The notes beneath the pieces were generated by a model. The model saw nothing but the letters and a program-made list of their open reading frames with translations. It was not told the origin of the DNA and ran no database searches. From Aeolococcus sp035552595 (GTDB lineage Bacteria; Chloroflexota; Dormibacteria; Aeolococcales; Aeolococcaceae), in assembly GCA_035552595.1 (NCBI GenBank), contig DASZKZ010000055.1, positions 1 through 14,906 on the forward strand: DNA of 14,906 bases. Direction: 5' to 3'. Both the position numbers and the translations under genes were made by a program. Positions within the stretch are counted from its first letter, which is position 1, and every line of letters begins with the position of its first letter. This document shows, one piece after another, positions 1 to 6,685 of this stretch.

Positions 1-37
1 GCTCGAGCAGGACGTCGAAGACGCCGGACGGCGGCAT
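1..37 (-). CDS. Start of an unidentified gene, cut by the window edge
   Basis: An ATG lies one base after the TGA of the VIT1-like transporter gene (TGA, G, ATG). It opens a frame that runs off the window, and the visible residues are MPPSGVFDVLLE. The near-overlap suggests translational coupling to the transporter gene upstream. The only purine-rich ribosome-binding-like sequence, a GGAG inside the end of the transporter gene, is about 17 bases away and too far to be convincing. Twelve residues are too few to name a family. This could also be a chance ATG. Confidence 0.3.
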   Translation of the reverse strand, partial: MPPSGVFDVLLE

Positions 38-38
38 C

Positions 39-779
39 TCAGCCGGTGTGCACTCCGACCGCTGTCCCGATCCCGTAGGTGACGGCTGCGACCACGATGG
101 CGATGCCGAGCTGACGCACTGCGGTGCGGACCTTGGAGCGACCGGTGAAGGCGGCCAGCAGAGTTCCCACGGCGAGCGCGGCGAGCGCACCGATGATGAT
201 CGACGTGACCACAGCCGCGGTGCCACTTCCGAAGAACCACGGGAGCAGGGGGAGCAGGGCACCAACGGCGAAGCTGCCAAAGGATGAGGCCGCCGCGGCC
301 GGGGGCGAACCGATCGAGCCGGGATTCACCCCCAGCTCCTCGCGGCTGTGCACCTCGAGGGCCAGCTCGGGGTTGCGGCTGAGCGCGGTGGCCACCTGGT
401 CCGCGGCGGCCTCGGGCACACCGCGGGAGACATAGAGGGCGACCAGCTCGCGATGCTCGGATTCCGGGTGGCGGCGCAACTCCTCACGCTCGATGGAGAG
501 CTCGCGCTGGATGAGCTCCCTCTGTGCGCTCATCGAGACGTACTCCCCGGCGGCCATGGAGAAGGCGCCGGCGACCATCCCGGCGAGGCCGGCCAGACGC
601 ACCACCCCGGCGGCGGGATGGGCGCCGGCGACACCGAGGATGAGCGAGACGTTGGTCAGCAGCCCGTCGCTGACCCCGAACACAGCGGCGCGCGCAGCGC
701 CTCCCTGGACGTCGCGATGATGCTCGTGGCGGAGTGGGGCGGTTCCCGCCGGAACCGCCTCTCTGACCTTGAGATCCAC
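39..779 (-). CDS. VIT1/CCC1-family metal (Fe2+/Mn2+) transporter
   Basis: This 246-residue membrane protein has the VIT1/CCC1 layout. A short hydrophilic N-terminus leads into the family opening signature around residues 34-53 (FGVSDGLLTN, then SLILGVAGA). A second membrane segment (about 60-80) carries the GEY motif. A Glu-rich cytoplasmic stretch follows (about 85-155, including ERELxxxxEEL and ExEHRELVALY), and three more membrane segments lie at about 161-243. In the family, the Glu-rich helices bind the metal and the protein exports Fe2+ or Mn2+ from the cytoplasm, or stores it in a vacuole in eukaryotes. The start is a GTG ten bases after the end of the EAL gene, so the two are probably co-transcribed. 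A GGGAG lies almost against the start codon, so initiation may depend on coupling. The exact metal cannot be read from the sequence. Confidence 0.85.
   Translation of the reverse strand: MDLKVREAVPAGTAPLRHEHHRDVQGGAARAAVFGVSDGLLTNVSLILGVAGAHPAAGVVRLAGLAGMVAGAFSMAAGEYVSMSAQRELIQRELSIEREELRRHPESEHRELVALYVSRGVPEAAADQVATALSRNPELALEVHSREELGVNPGSIGSPPAAAASSFGSFAVGALLPLLPWFFGSGTAAVVTSIIIGALAALAVGTLLAAFTGRSKVRTAVRQLGIAIVVAAVTYGIGTAVGVHTG
738..759 (-). repeat. Perfect inverted repeat in the first codons of the transporter gene
   Basis: A 9-base perfect stem (GGCGGTTCC / GGAACCGCC) surrounds a 4-base loop. It covers roughly codons 7-14 of the VIT1-like gene, about 20 bases after its GTG start. A hairpin here could affect translation, or it could be chance in GC-rich DNA. 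No run of T follows on either strand, so it does not look like an intrinsic terminator. Confidence 0.45.
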
Positions 780-789
780 GCTCCCAAGA

Positions 790-2070
790 TTACTTGGCGA
801 GAGGCAGAACGCGGACCCGGCCGCGACGTTGCTCCTGTTCCAGGGCCGGGCGCGATGGCACCGCGCGGACCGCCTCGCCGGGCCGGCCGAAGTAGTAGCC
901 CTGGCCGCAGTGCACCCCCAGCCTCTTGAGGGCCTCGGCCTCCTCGAGCGTCTCGACGCCCTCGGCGACGGCGGTGGCGTTGATCTGCTCGATGAAGTAG
1001 ATCAGGCCATGCAGCAGCGCCCGCCGCGCCAGGTCGCGGTGGATGTCGCGGATCAGGGACATGTCGAGCTTGACGATGTCGGGCTTGGTGCTGAGGATGT
1101 GGCTGAAGGTGGCGAACCCGGCGCCGGCATCGTCGACGGCGTAACGCATGCCCCGGAAGCGCAAGCGCGCCACCGAGCTGTTGAATTGCGGGTAGTCACC
1201 GATGGCGGCGTGCTCGGTCACCTCGATGACGATGCGCTCCGTGCCTCCCTCGATCAGGGTGGCGAACTCGGTGGAGATGGCGGTCTGGGGTGAGACGTTG
1301 ATGGCCAGGTAGGCGTCCGGCGCCACGGTGTCGAGGTGGGCGAGCGCCGACCGCACCGCGGCGAGCTCGAGCTCGCGGCCCAGCCCCACCTCCTCGGCGG
1401 CGGCGAACCAGACATCGGGCGGTTGCGGGGTCTCCCCCTCGAAGCGGGCCAGGGCCTCGTAGCCCACCGCCGCCCCCGTGATCAGGTCGACGATGGGCTG
1501 CAGCACGGTGCTGAGCCGGCCCTCGCGCAGCACGCCACGGATCTGGGCGCGCTTCTGGCGCCGGACCACCGCCGCATGCTCCTCGCGCTCCAGCTGCTCG
1601 GCGTAGATGCGGGCGAGCATGCGCATGAAGCGGACGTCACGTTTGCCGACGCTGTGGTCCGGGCTGCGGCTGACACAAGCCATCGATCCCCAGATGCGGC
1701 CGTCGGGGAGGCTCACGGGAACCCCCACGTAGCTGCCGATGTTGGCCTCAAATGTGACGTCCATGGCCGCCGCGACGGGGTCGGCAGCGGTGTCGGGGAT
1801 GGCCTCGCCGAGGGTGCCCTCGGTCATCGCCTTGCAGTACATCCAGCCCAGGGGCACGCGCAGCTCTGAGCTCAGCCGGAAGAGGGCGGCATCACCGGCC
1901 ACGTGACGAAACACCTGCTCACCACCGGCGAACTCGGCGACGAATGCCACGTCGGTGTCGAGGTACTCGCGCGCGGCCTCGAGCAGGTCATCGACCAGCA
2001 GGCGTGCCGGCGGCTCCAGCGCCAGGGCCGTGAGGGCCGTGCCGCCGGCCGTGGTCTCTCCTGGGGTCAC
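790..2070 (-). CDS. GAF-EAL cyclic-di-GMP phosphodiesterase
   Basis: The 426-residue cytoplasmic protein has a GAF-type sensor domain at about 24-160 and an EAL domain at about 180-400. Known catalytic positions are all recognisable: the EAL signature (YEALARF, E205), N258 in INVSP, E283 in EVTEH, the Asp pair D313/D314 in the DDAGAGF loop, K334 in KLD, E370 in AEGVET and Q390 in GQGYYFG. It should therefore be an active enzyme hydrolysing c-di-GMP to pGpG, controlled by a ligand or redox state sensed by the GAF domain. No GGDEF domain and no membrane segment are present. The start is a GTG with a GGATGAG stretch just upstream. The transporter gene follows after nine bases, so the two share a transcript. 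The ligand of the GAF domain is unknown. Confidence 0.9.
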   Translation of the reverse strand: MTPGETTAGGTALTALALEPPARLLVDDLLEAAREYLDTDVAFVAEFAGGEQVFRHVAGDAALFRLSSELRVPLGWMYCKAMTEGTLGEAIPDTAADPVAAAMDVTFEANIGSYVGVPVSLPDGRIWGSMACVSRSPDHSVGKRDVRFMRMLARIYAEQLEREEHAAVVRRQKRAQIRGVLREGRLSTVLQPIVDLITGAAVGYEALARFEGETPQPPDVWFAAAEEVGLGRELELAAVRSALAHLDTVAPDAYLAINVSPQTAISTEFATLIEGGTERIVIEVTEHAAIGDYPQFNSSVARLRFRGMRYAVDDAGAGFATFSHILSTKPDIVKLDMSLIRDIHRDLARRALLHGLIYFIEQINATAVAEGVETLEEAEALKRLGVHCGQGYYFGRPGEAVRAVPSRPALEQEQRRGRVRVLPLAK

Positions 2071-2119
2071 AGCTCATCCACGTGGTTCTTGCCAATCCGT
2101 CACAGCGGAGACTCACCGT

Positions 2120-2125
2120 TGTATA
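2120..2125 (-). promoter_or_regulatory. Possible -10 element for the EAL gene
   Basis: TATACA on the minus strand lies 49 bases before the GTG of the EAL gene, in the 95-base gap after the YihY gene. There is no good -35 box at the right distance (a TGTCAA-like hexamer sits about 18-19 bases upstream). This is the only AT-rich hexamer in the gap. Confidence 0.25.
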
Positions 2126-2165
2126 CGCGCGCCCGCGCCGTGGTTGACATCCTGCGACAGACTCG

Positions 2166-3161
2166 TCACGCGGAGCGCGGGCCGGCGGACCCCGGGGCAG
2201 GCGAGCGCAGCGCCGGATCGGGGCGCACGCCCTGGCCGTCGACGCCTTCGGACCTGAGCCCGGCAGCGGCGCCGGCCTCCCTGGCGAGACCGATCTCCGC
2301 GTTCACCGCTCCCCCCAGCATGACGATCTGCCCGAGCAGGAAGAAGTAGAAGAGCAGCACGAAGATGAACCCGAAGGTCTGTCCCCACTGAGGACTGTTG
2401 GTGACCAGCTTGAAATAGAGCGGGAACACCAGGGTCAGCGCCTCGAAGAGCACGCCGGCGGCGATCGCCCCGGGAAGGATGTCACGCACGTGCTGCCTGC
2501 GGTGGGGCACGACGTAGTAGATGACACCGAACAGCAACGAGGCGTCGACGATCCCGGCGGAGATCTGGATGACCAGGCTGGCCACGCCGCCGCGCAGGAC
2601 GTCGGGGATGCCGGGGATGGATTGGAGCAGCGAGAGCAGGCTTCCGCTGGCCACCAGCGGCACCGCCATCACCGTGAAGACCACCACCATGCCGATGGCC
2701 ACCAGCTTCTGGGTGATGAAGCCGCGCGACTTCACCGGGTACAGGTTGTTGAGCCCGTTCTCGATGGCGCTGAAGAGACCCGACCCGGTCCAGACCAGCC
2801 CGACGATGCCGACGATGGCCAGAAGCCCAGTGCTGCGGCGGAAATCGTTGAGCGCGGTGATGATCTGGCAGGTGCCTCCACCGGCCTGCTGCGCGTGGCA
2901 GGAGGGGAAGGCCGCCAGCACCTGCTGCTCGACCGTGGTGCGTGTGCCTGGGTCCTGGAGCGCCAGGCCCACCAGCGTCACCACCAGGATGACCATGGGG
3001 AAGAAGGCGAAGAACAGGTTCCAGGCGATGATCGTCGCCCAGTTCGGGCCCTGAGCGCCGAGGTAGCGGCGGACGGCACGAACGGGGAGCCAGCCGAGCA
3101 GCCTGTGCTTCACGGCGACGATGCTAGGGGACGGGGGCGACGCCGCTCTCGGGGCGGCCAC
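2166..3161 (-). CDS. YihY/BrkB-family inner membrane protein
   Basis: This is a 331-residue integral membrane protein. It shows the YihY/virulence factor BrkB pattern: an N-terminal amphipathic part, then WNLFFAFFPMVILVVTL as the first membrane segment (about 48-66), a Cys-containing extracytoplasmic loop (SCHAQQAGGGTC), the LVWTGSGLFSAIENGLNNLY signature (about 122-141), and four further hydrophobic segments. The last of these ends in LGGAVNAEIG. A hydrophilic Gly/Pro/Arg-rich tail of about 45 residues follows and is probably disordered. The molecular function of the family is not settled; the old name 'ribonuclease BN' is wrong. The gene starts 23 bases after the dehydrogenase gene, with GAGGGG upstream but distant. 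The start is taken as the GTG at 3161; another in-frame GTG (VKHRLLGW) lies 17 codons later. Confidence 0.85.
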   Translation of the reverse strand: MAAPRAASPPSPSIVAVKHRLLGWLPVRAVRRYLGAQGPNWATIIAWNLFFAFFPMVILVVTLVGLALQDPGTRTTVEQQVLAAFPSCHAQQAGGGTCQIITALNDFRRSTGLLAIVGIVGLVWTGSGLFSAIENGLNNLYPVKSRGFITQKLVAIGMVVVFTVMAVPLVASGSLLSLLQSIPGIPDVLRGGVASLVIQISAGIVDASLLFGVIYYVVPHRRQHVRDILPGAIAAGVLFEALTLVFPLYFKLVTNSPQWGQTFGFIFVLLFYFFLLGQIVMLGGAVNAEIGLAREAGAAAGLRSEGVDGQGVRPDPALRSPAPGSAGPRSA

Positions 3162-3184
3162 CGGTGCGGCCGCTGATGTACCCC

Positions 3185-4285
3185 TCAGCGCGCGACGGCG
3201 GCACTCTCCAGCTGGGCGATGACCGCATCGGCGACCTGCGAGGTTCCCACCGAGCTGGGATCGTCGCGGTTGGGCTTCATGTCGTAGGTGACGTTGCGCC
3301 CCTCGGCGATGACGGCGGCGAGGGCCTCCTCGAGCCGGTCGCCGGCCTCCTTCTCGCCGATGTGGCGCAGCATCATCATGCCGCTGAACATCATCGCCAT
3401 CGGGTTGGCGACGTTCTTGCCCGCGTACTTCGGTGCACTGCCATGGGTGGCCTCGAAGAGAGCGATCTCGTCGCCGGTGTTGGCACCGGGCGCCAGGCCC
3501 AGGCCCCCGACCAGCCCGGCACAGAGGTCGCTGAGAATGTCACCGAACAGGTTGGGCATGACCATGACGTCGTAGAGCTCCGGTTTCTGCACCAGCTGCA
3601 TGGCCATGTTGTCGACGATGCGGTCGTCGAACTCGATCTGCGGGAACTCCTTGGCGACCTCCTCGGCGACCCGCAGCCAGAGCCCGTCGGTGTGCTTCAT
3701 GATGTTGGCCTTGTGCACTGCCGTCACCTTGCGACGGCCGTTGTCGATGGCCCACTGGAACGCGAATCGGAAGACGCGCCGGGTGCCGGTGATGCTCGTC
3801 GGCTTGATGCTGATCCCGGAGTCGTCGCGGATGCGCCGGCCATTGAGCCGTGCGATGGTCTCGATGAGCTCGAGGGTCTCCTTCTTCCCTTCGGCGAACT
3901 CGATGCCCGCGTAGAGATCCTCGGTGTTCTCGCGGACGACCACCAGGTCGACGTCCTGGTAGCGGCTGCGCACGCCCGGATACCACTTGGTGGGACGCAC
4001 CAGGGCGAAGAGGTCGAGCTCCCGGCGCAGGGCCACGTTCACGCTGCGCATGCCCTTGCCGATGGGCGTCGTCAACGGCCCCTTGATGGCCACCTTGTTG
4101 CGGCGGATCGAGTCCAGGACGTGGTCGGGCATGGGCGTGCCGAACTCCTCGACGACGTCGAGCCCGGCATTCTGCACGTCCCATTCGATGTCGACACCCG
4201 TCGCATCGATGACCCGGCGCGCCGCCTCACTGACCTCGTGCCCGATCCCATCGCCGGGGATCAATGTGATGGTATGGCGCGCCAT
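3185..4285 (-). CDS. Isocitrate dehydrogenase family (isocitrate/isopropylmalate dehydrogenase fold)
   Basis: The 366-residue enzyme most likely oxidises isocitrate to 2-oxoglutarate and CO2 in the TCA cycle. It opens with LIPGDGIGHEV. The substrate-site motif GKGMRSVNVALRRELDLFA (S81, N83, R87) is the isocitrate type. RENTEDLYAGIE (119-130) is typical of the NAD-IDH/IDH3-like group. K192 lies in HKANIMK, and the family signature NLFGDILSD with GGLGLAPG covers 245-267. The cofactor region reads HGSAPKYAGKNVANP. K286 and Y287, together with Y334, resemble NADP-type residues of the E. coli enzyme rather than the Asp-Ile of NAD enzymes, so cofactor choice is open. The ATG at 4285 was chosen because a strong AAGGAGG lies eight bases upstream; a longer frame reaching 4381 would overlap the divergent mutY start. 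Isopropylmalate or homoisocitrate dehydrogenase is less likely. Confidence 0.88.
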   Translation of the reverse strand: MARHTITLIPGDGIGHEVSEAARRVIDATGVDIEWDVQNAGLDVVEEFGTPMPDHVLDSIRRNKVAIKGPLTTPIGKGMRSVNVALRRELDLFALVRPTKWYPGVRSRYQDVDLVVVRENTEDLYAGIEFAEGKKETLELIETIARLNGRRIRDDSGISIKPTSITGTRRVFRFAFQWAIDNGRRKVTAVHKANIMKHTDGLWLRVAEEVAKEFPQIEFDDRIVDNMAMQLVQKPELYDVMVMPNLFGDILSDLCAGLVGGLGLAPGANTGDEIALFEATHGSAPKYAGKNVANPMAMMFSGMMMLRHIGEKEAGDRLEEALAAVIAEGRNVTYDMKPNRDDPSSVGTSQVADAVIAQLESAAVAR

Positions 4286-4293
4286 CGTGCCTG

Positions 4294-4300
4294 CCTCCTT
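4294..4300 (-). promoter_or_regulatory. Shine-Dalgarno site of the isocitrate dehydrogenase gene
   Basis: AAGGAGG on the minus strand with an eight-base spacer fixes the start of the dehydrogenase at the ATG at 4285, where the conserved GDGIG N-terminus begins four residues after TITL. This shows the upstream in-frame extension is not coding. Confidence 0.85.
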
Positions 4301-4362
4301 GGTGATTCCGGGGAGGGCGAGTCTCGCAAATCGATGGAGCGGGACGATCCGTAGGCGCGGCG

Positions 4363-5241
4363 GTGGCGAGCTGCGCGACACTGAGCGGCGTGTGGAGCGA
4401 CGGTCTGGGCGAGTGGTTCGCGGCCAACGGCCGCCATCAGCTGCCCTGGCGCTTGACCACCGACCCCTGGGCGGTGCTGGTCAGCGAGGTCATGCTCCAG
4501 CAGACCTCGGTCGCCCGGGTGTTGCCCCGCTGGCAGCGCTTCGTGGAGCGCTGGCCGACCGCCGCCGACTGTGCGCACGCCACCCTCAGCGAGGTCCTGC
4601 TGGAGTGGCAGGGCCTTGGATATCCCCGTCGAGCTCGCGCCCTCTGGCTCACGGCGGCAGAGGTGTTGCGGGGTGGGTGGCCCGACGGCGAGGCCGCGCT
4701 GCGCGCTCTGCCGGGCGTGGGGGTGTACACCGCCCGCGCCCTGCTCGCCTTCACCACCCTCGGCAGCGATAAGGCGAACCCCCCGCGCGACGTCAACCTC
4801 GGCCGCGTGGCCGCGCGCGCGGCGCTGGGCCGGGATCCCGCGGGGGTGGCGCCCTCGAGGTTGGACGCGGTGCTCCGCGACGGTCGTCCCGCCGGCATGT
4901 CGCTGCGCCACTACAGCTACGCCCTGTTCGACGTCGGGGCGACGCGCTGCCGCGCCCGGCCCGATTGCGCGCGCTGCCCTCTGGGCCGGGGTTGCCTGGC
5001 GCGAGCCGGCGATCTGCAGATGCCGGCGGCGACCGCTCGCCGGCCGCCGTACCGCGGCAGCCTGCGGCAGCTCCGCGGGGCCCTCCTGACCGAGACGCTG
5101 AGCTCGCCCTCGGCGTCCTCCGCCCAGCTGGCCCGCGCGGTCAGCGCCGTGCCGGGAGCCACCCCGCAACGCATCCGCGCGGCGCTGGACAGCCTGGCGG
5201 CCGACGGGCTGGTCACCGGCAGACCGGCCGCCCCCGGGTAG
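4363..5241 (+). CDS. mutY: A/G-specific adenine DNA glycosylase (MutY-like, short form)
   Basis: The protein (292 residues) removes adenine mispaired with 8-oxoguanine in base-excision repair. Visible parts are LPWR (27-30), the SEVMLQQTSV motif with catalytic E42, the helix-hairpin-helix LPGVGVYTARAL (116-127) and the catalytic Asp in RDVNLGRV (D143). Tyr122 sits where bifunctional EndoIII has its Lys, as in MutY enzymes. An iron-sulfur loop has Cys196, 202, 205 and 211. The first spacing is C-X5-C where the family norm is C-X6-C. The usual C-terminal Nudix-like 8-oxoG-recognition domain is absent. Instead about 80 residues end in a winged-helix-like piece (RQLRGALLTETL ... ALDSLAADGLV), as in mycobacterial MutY. 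The start may be the GTG at 4363 or the GTG at 4390 (VWSDGLGEWF); neither has a clear ribosome-binding site. It is divergent from the dehydrogenase gene and heads a plus-strand cluster. Confidence 0.87.
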   Translation: MASCATLSGVWSDGLGEWFAANGRHQLPWRLTTDPWAVLVSEVMLQQTSVARVLPRWQRFVERWPTAADCAHATLSEVLLEWQGLGYPRRARALWLTAAEVLRGGWPDGEAALRALPGVGVYTARALLAFTTLGSDKANPPRDVNLGRVAARAALGRDPAGVAPSRLDAVLRDGRPAGMSLRHYSYALFDVGATRCRARPDCARCPLGRGCLARAGDLQMPAATARRPPYRGSLRQLRGALLTETLSSPSASSAQLARAVSAVPGATPQRIRAALDSLAADGLVTGRPAAPG

Positions 5242-5242
5242 C

Positions 5243-6232
5243 ATGCGGTCGGTGGGAACACGATCGGAAGCGCTCGACCGGGTGCGCGAGACGCTGTGGG
5301 CGCGGCCCGAGTTCTCCTTCATCCCCGATCGCGACGTCGCGCCGCTCGAGGGTCGGGCGAGCACCCCGACGGGTCGGCGCGTGCTCTTCGCCGGCTTTCC
5401 CTCCGATTTCAGCCTCGCCTTTCTGCTCGCCGTGCTCGGTCTCGACGGCATCGAGGTGGTGGGGCTGCTCACCTCCCCCGGCGCGCACCCGGCCATCCTT
5501 GGCGACAACGCGCTCAGCCGGATCGCCGATCACATCGGTGTGCCTCTGCTGCGCTCATGGCGCGTCAACGACGAGCACACCCTCCTCGACCTGGCCGCCC
5601 TCGATCTCGATGCCGTGGTCATGGCCAGCTTCGACCAGATCATTGGCCCCCGCGCCCTCGCACTGCCCCGACACGGCTGGATGAATGTCCACCCCAGCGC
5701 GCTGCCTGCTCGGCGCGGCCCCGAGCCCGTGTACTGGACCATCGCGGATGGCGACCCGGTCGCCGGGATCACCATGCACCGAGCGGTTCCCAAGGTCGAC
5801 GCCGGTCCGATCCTGGCCCAGCGCACCCTCGCGGTGGCCGACGATGACACGTCGGGCACCCTGACGCGGCGGCTCTCGGAGCTTGGTACCGGCATCATCG
5901 GTGGCGCTGTGGAGCGCTTGCTGGCCGACGAGGCCGGCGACCCCATCGATCTGAGCGGCGCCACCTACGCACCATCGGTCGGGCACCGGCACATCGACAC
6001 GGCCGAGTCGGTGACCGAGGCGCTGCGCATGATTCGCGCCGGGGTCCCCAACATGCCCGCGTGGACAACGCTCGGCGGCGTCGTCACCTACGTGCTCTCA
6101 GGCCATGGCGGTCCGCCCCAGCCAGGACGGCCGGCCATCGAGCTGTCCGACGGCGTGGTCGTGGTGGATGCCTTCCGCGAGCAGTGCGGATGTCATCACA
6201 ATCTCGTCATCTGTCCGCACCTTCAGGAATGA
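5243..6232 (+). CDS. Formyltransferase-fold protein (methionyl-tRNA formyltransferase-like), substrate unknown
   Basis: The 329-residue protein has a formyl-transferase N domain at about 46-235. The catalytic triad of the family is present: N148 and H150 in WMNVHPSALPARRGPEP, and D186 in KVDAGPIL. A region resembling the Fmt C-terminal domain follows (about 241-310, with TYAPSVGHRHID and IRAGVP). Two things differ from a standard Fmt. About 45 residues precede the usual first beta strand (RRVLFAGFPSDFS). The protein also ends in a Cys/His cluster (C315, C317, H318, H319, C324, H326) that looks metal-binding. It probably moves a formyl group from 10-formyl-THF, or hydrolyses it, on an unknown acceptor. 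The ATG lies one base after the mutY stop, so translation is probably coupled; a GTG four codons on is an alternative start. True fmt cannot be excluded. Confidence 0.72.
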   Translation: MRSVGTRSEALDRVRETLWARPEFSFIPDRDVAPLEGRASTPTGRRVLFAGFPSDFSLAFLLAVLGLDGIEVVGLLTSPGAHPAILGDNALSRIADHIGVPLLRSWRVNDEHTLLDLAALDLDAVVMASFDQIIGPRALALPRHGWMNVHPSALPARRGPEPVYWTIADGDPVAGITMHRAVPKVDAGPILAQRTLAVADDDTSGTLTRRLSELGTGIIGGAVERLLADEAGDPIDLSGATYAPSVGHRHIDTAESVTEALRMIRAGVPNMPAWTTLGGVVTYVLSGHGGPPQPGRPAIELSDGVVVVDAFREQCGCHHNLVICPHLQE

Positions 6233-6237
6233 GCGGG

Positions 6238-6243
6238 TAGGAT
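6238..6243 (+). promoter_or_regulatory. Possible leaderless -10 element before the receiver gene
   Basis: TAGGAT ends seven bases before the ATG at 6251, the distance expected if transcription starts at or next to the start codon. The gap between the two genes is 18 bases and has no convincing ribosome-binding site. No good -35 hexamer is visible, so this remains a weak call. Confidence 0.35.
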
Positions 6244-6250
6244 CGGCGGC

Positions 6251-6685
6251 ATGAAGCCCGCGCCGATCCTGATCGTCGAGGACGACGAGCTCATCCGATC
6301 GTTCCTGGGCAGGGCGGTGGCCGGCCTTTCGGGCGATATCGATGCCTGTGCGACCGGCGCCGAAGCCCTGCAGGCTGTGGAGCGTCGCCGTTTTGGGGCC
6401 ATCCTCCTCGACGGCCTTCTTCCCGATATCCACGGCATCGAGCTGGCCCGAGTGCTGGTGAGCCACAGCAATGCCGCTCGCAGCGGCATCTGCTTCGTCA
6501 GCGGATCTCTACGTCACCCCCTGTCGATGCGCCACGGCGTCAGTGCGCTGCCCAAGCCGCTCCGCCTCCGCGAGCTCCTCGACGAGGTCGAGCTCCTGCT
6601 TGCGTGGCACCGCAGCGATGACGGCTCCGCCGCCGAGCGGCTCGCTGCCCTCGACGTTCTCAGCGCCGATCTCCTGGTGTGGTGA
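6251..6685 (+). CDS. Stand-alone response regulator receiver domain
   Basis: This 144-residue protein consists of a CheY-like receiver domain (about 4-120) and a short tail, with no DNA-binding output domain. The phosphorylation machinery is complete: acidic residues E10, D11 and D12 in VEDDE, phospho-acceptor D54 in LLDGLLPDIHG, S84 in FVSGS, and K102 in LPKPLR. It should be phosphorylated by a histidine kinase that is not in this window and act through protein contact. The next gene overlaps its stop codon by four bases (GTGA), so that gene product is the obvious candidate partner. Location after mutY and the formyltransferase-like gene suggests a shared transcript, possibly with an additional internal promoter. 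Confidence 0.88.
   Translation: MKPAPILIVEDDELIRSFLGRAVAGLSGDIDACATGAEALQAVERRRFGAILLDGLLPDIHGIELARVLVSHSNAARSGICFVSGSLRHPLSMRHGVSALPKPLRLRELLDEVELLLAWHRSDDGSAAERLAALDVLSADLLVW

Noticed and set aside
2144..2149. Perfect TTGACA on the plus strand
   Set aside because: No -10 hexamer lies 16-19 bases downstream (the sequence there is GC-rich) and no plus-strand gene follows, so it is most likely chance.
3164..4354. Long plus-strand open frame opposite the isocitrate dehydrogenase gene
   Set aside because: It is the antisense shadow of a well-recognised enzyme; its translation is His/Asp/Gly/Leu-rich with no family motif. High GC content leaves long open frames opposite real genes.
4261..5508. 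Long minus-strand open frame (415 codons) across mutY and the start of the formyltransferase-like gene
   Set aside because: It is opposite two recognisable genes, it would also overlap the dehydrogenase start and its ribosome-binding site, and the translation is low-complexity Arg/Gly/Ala.
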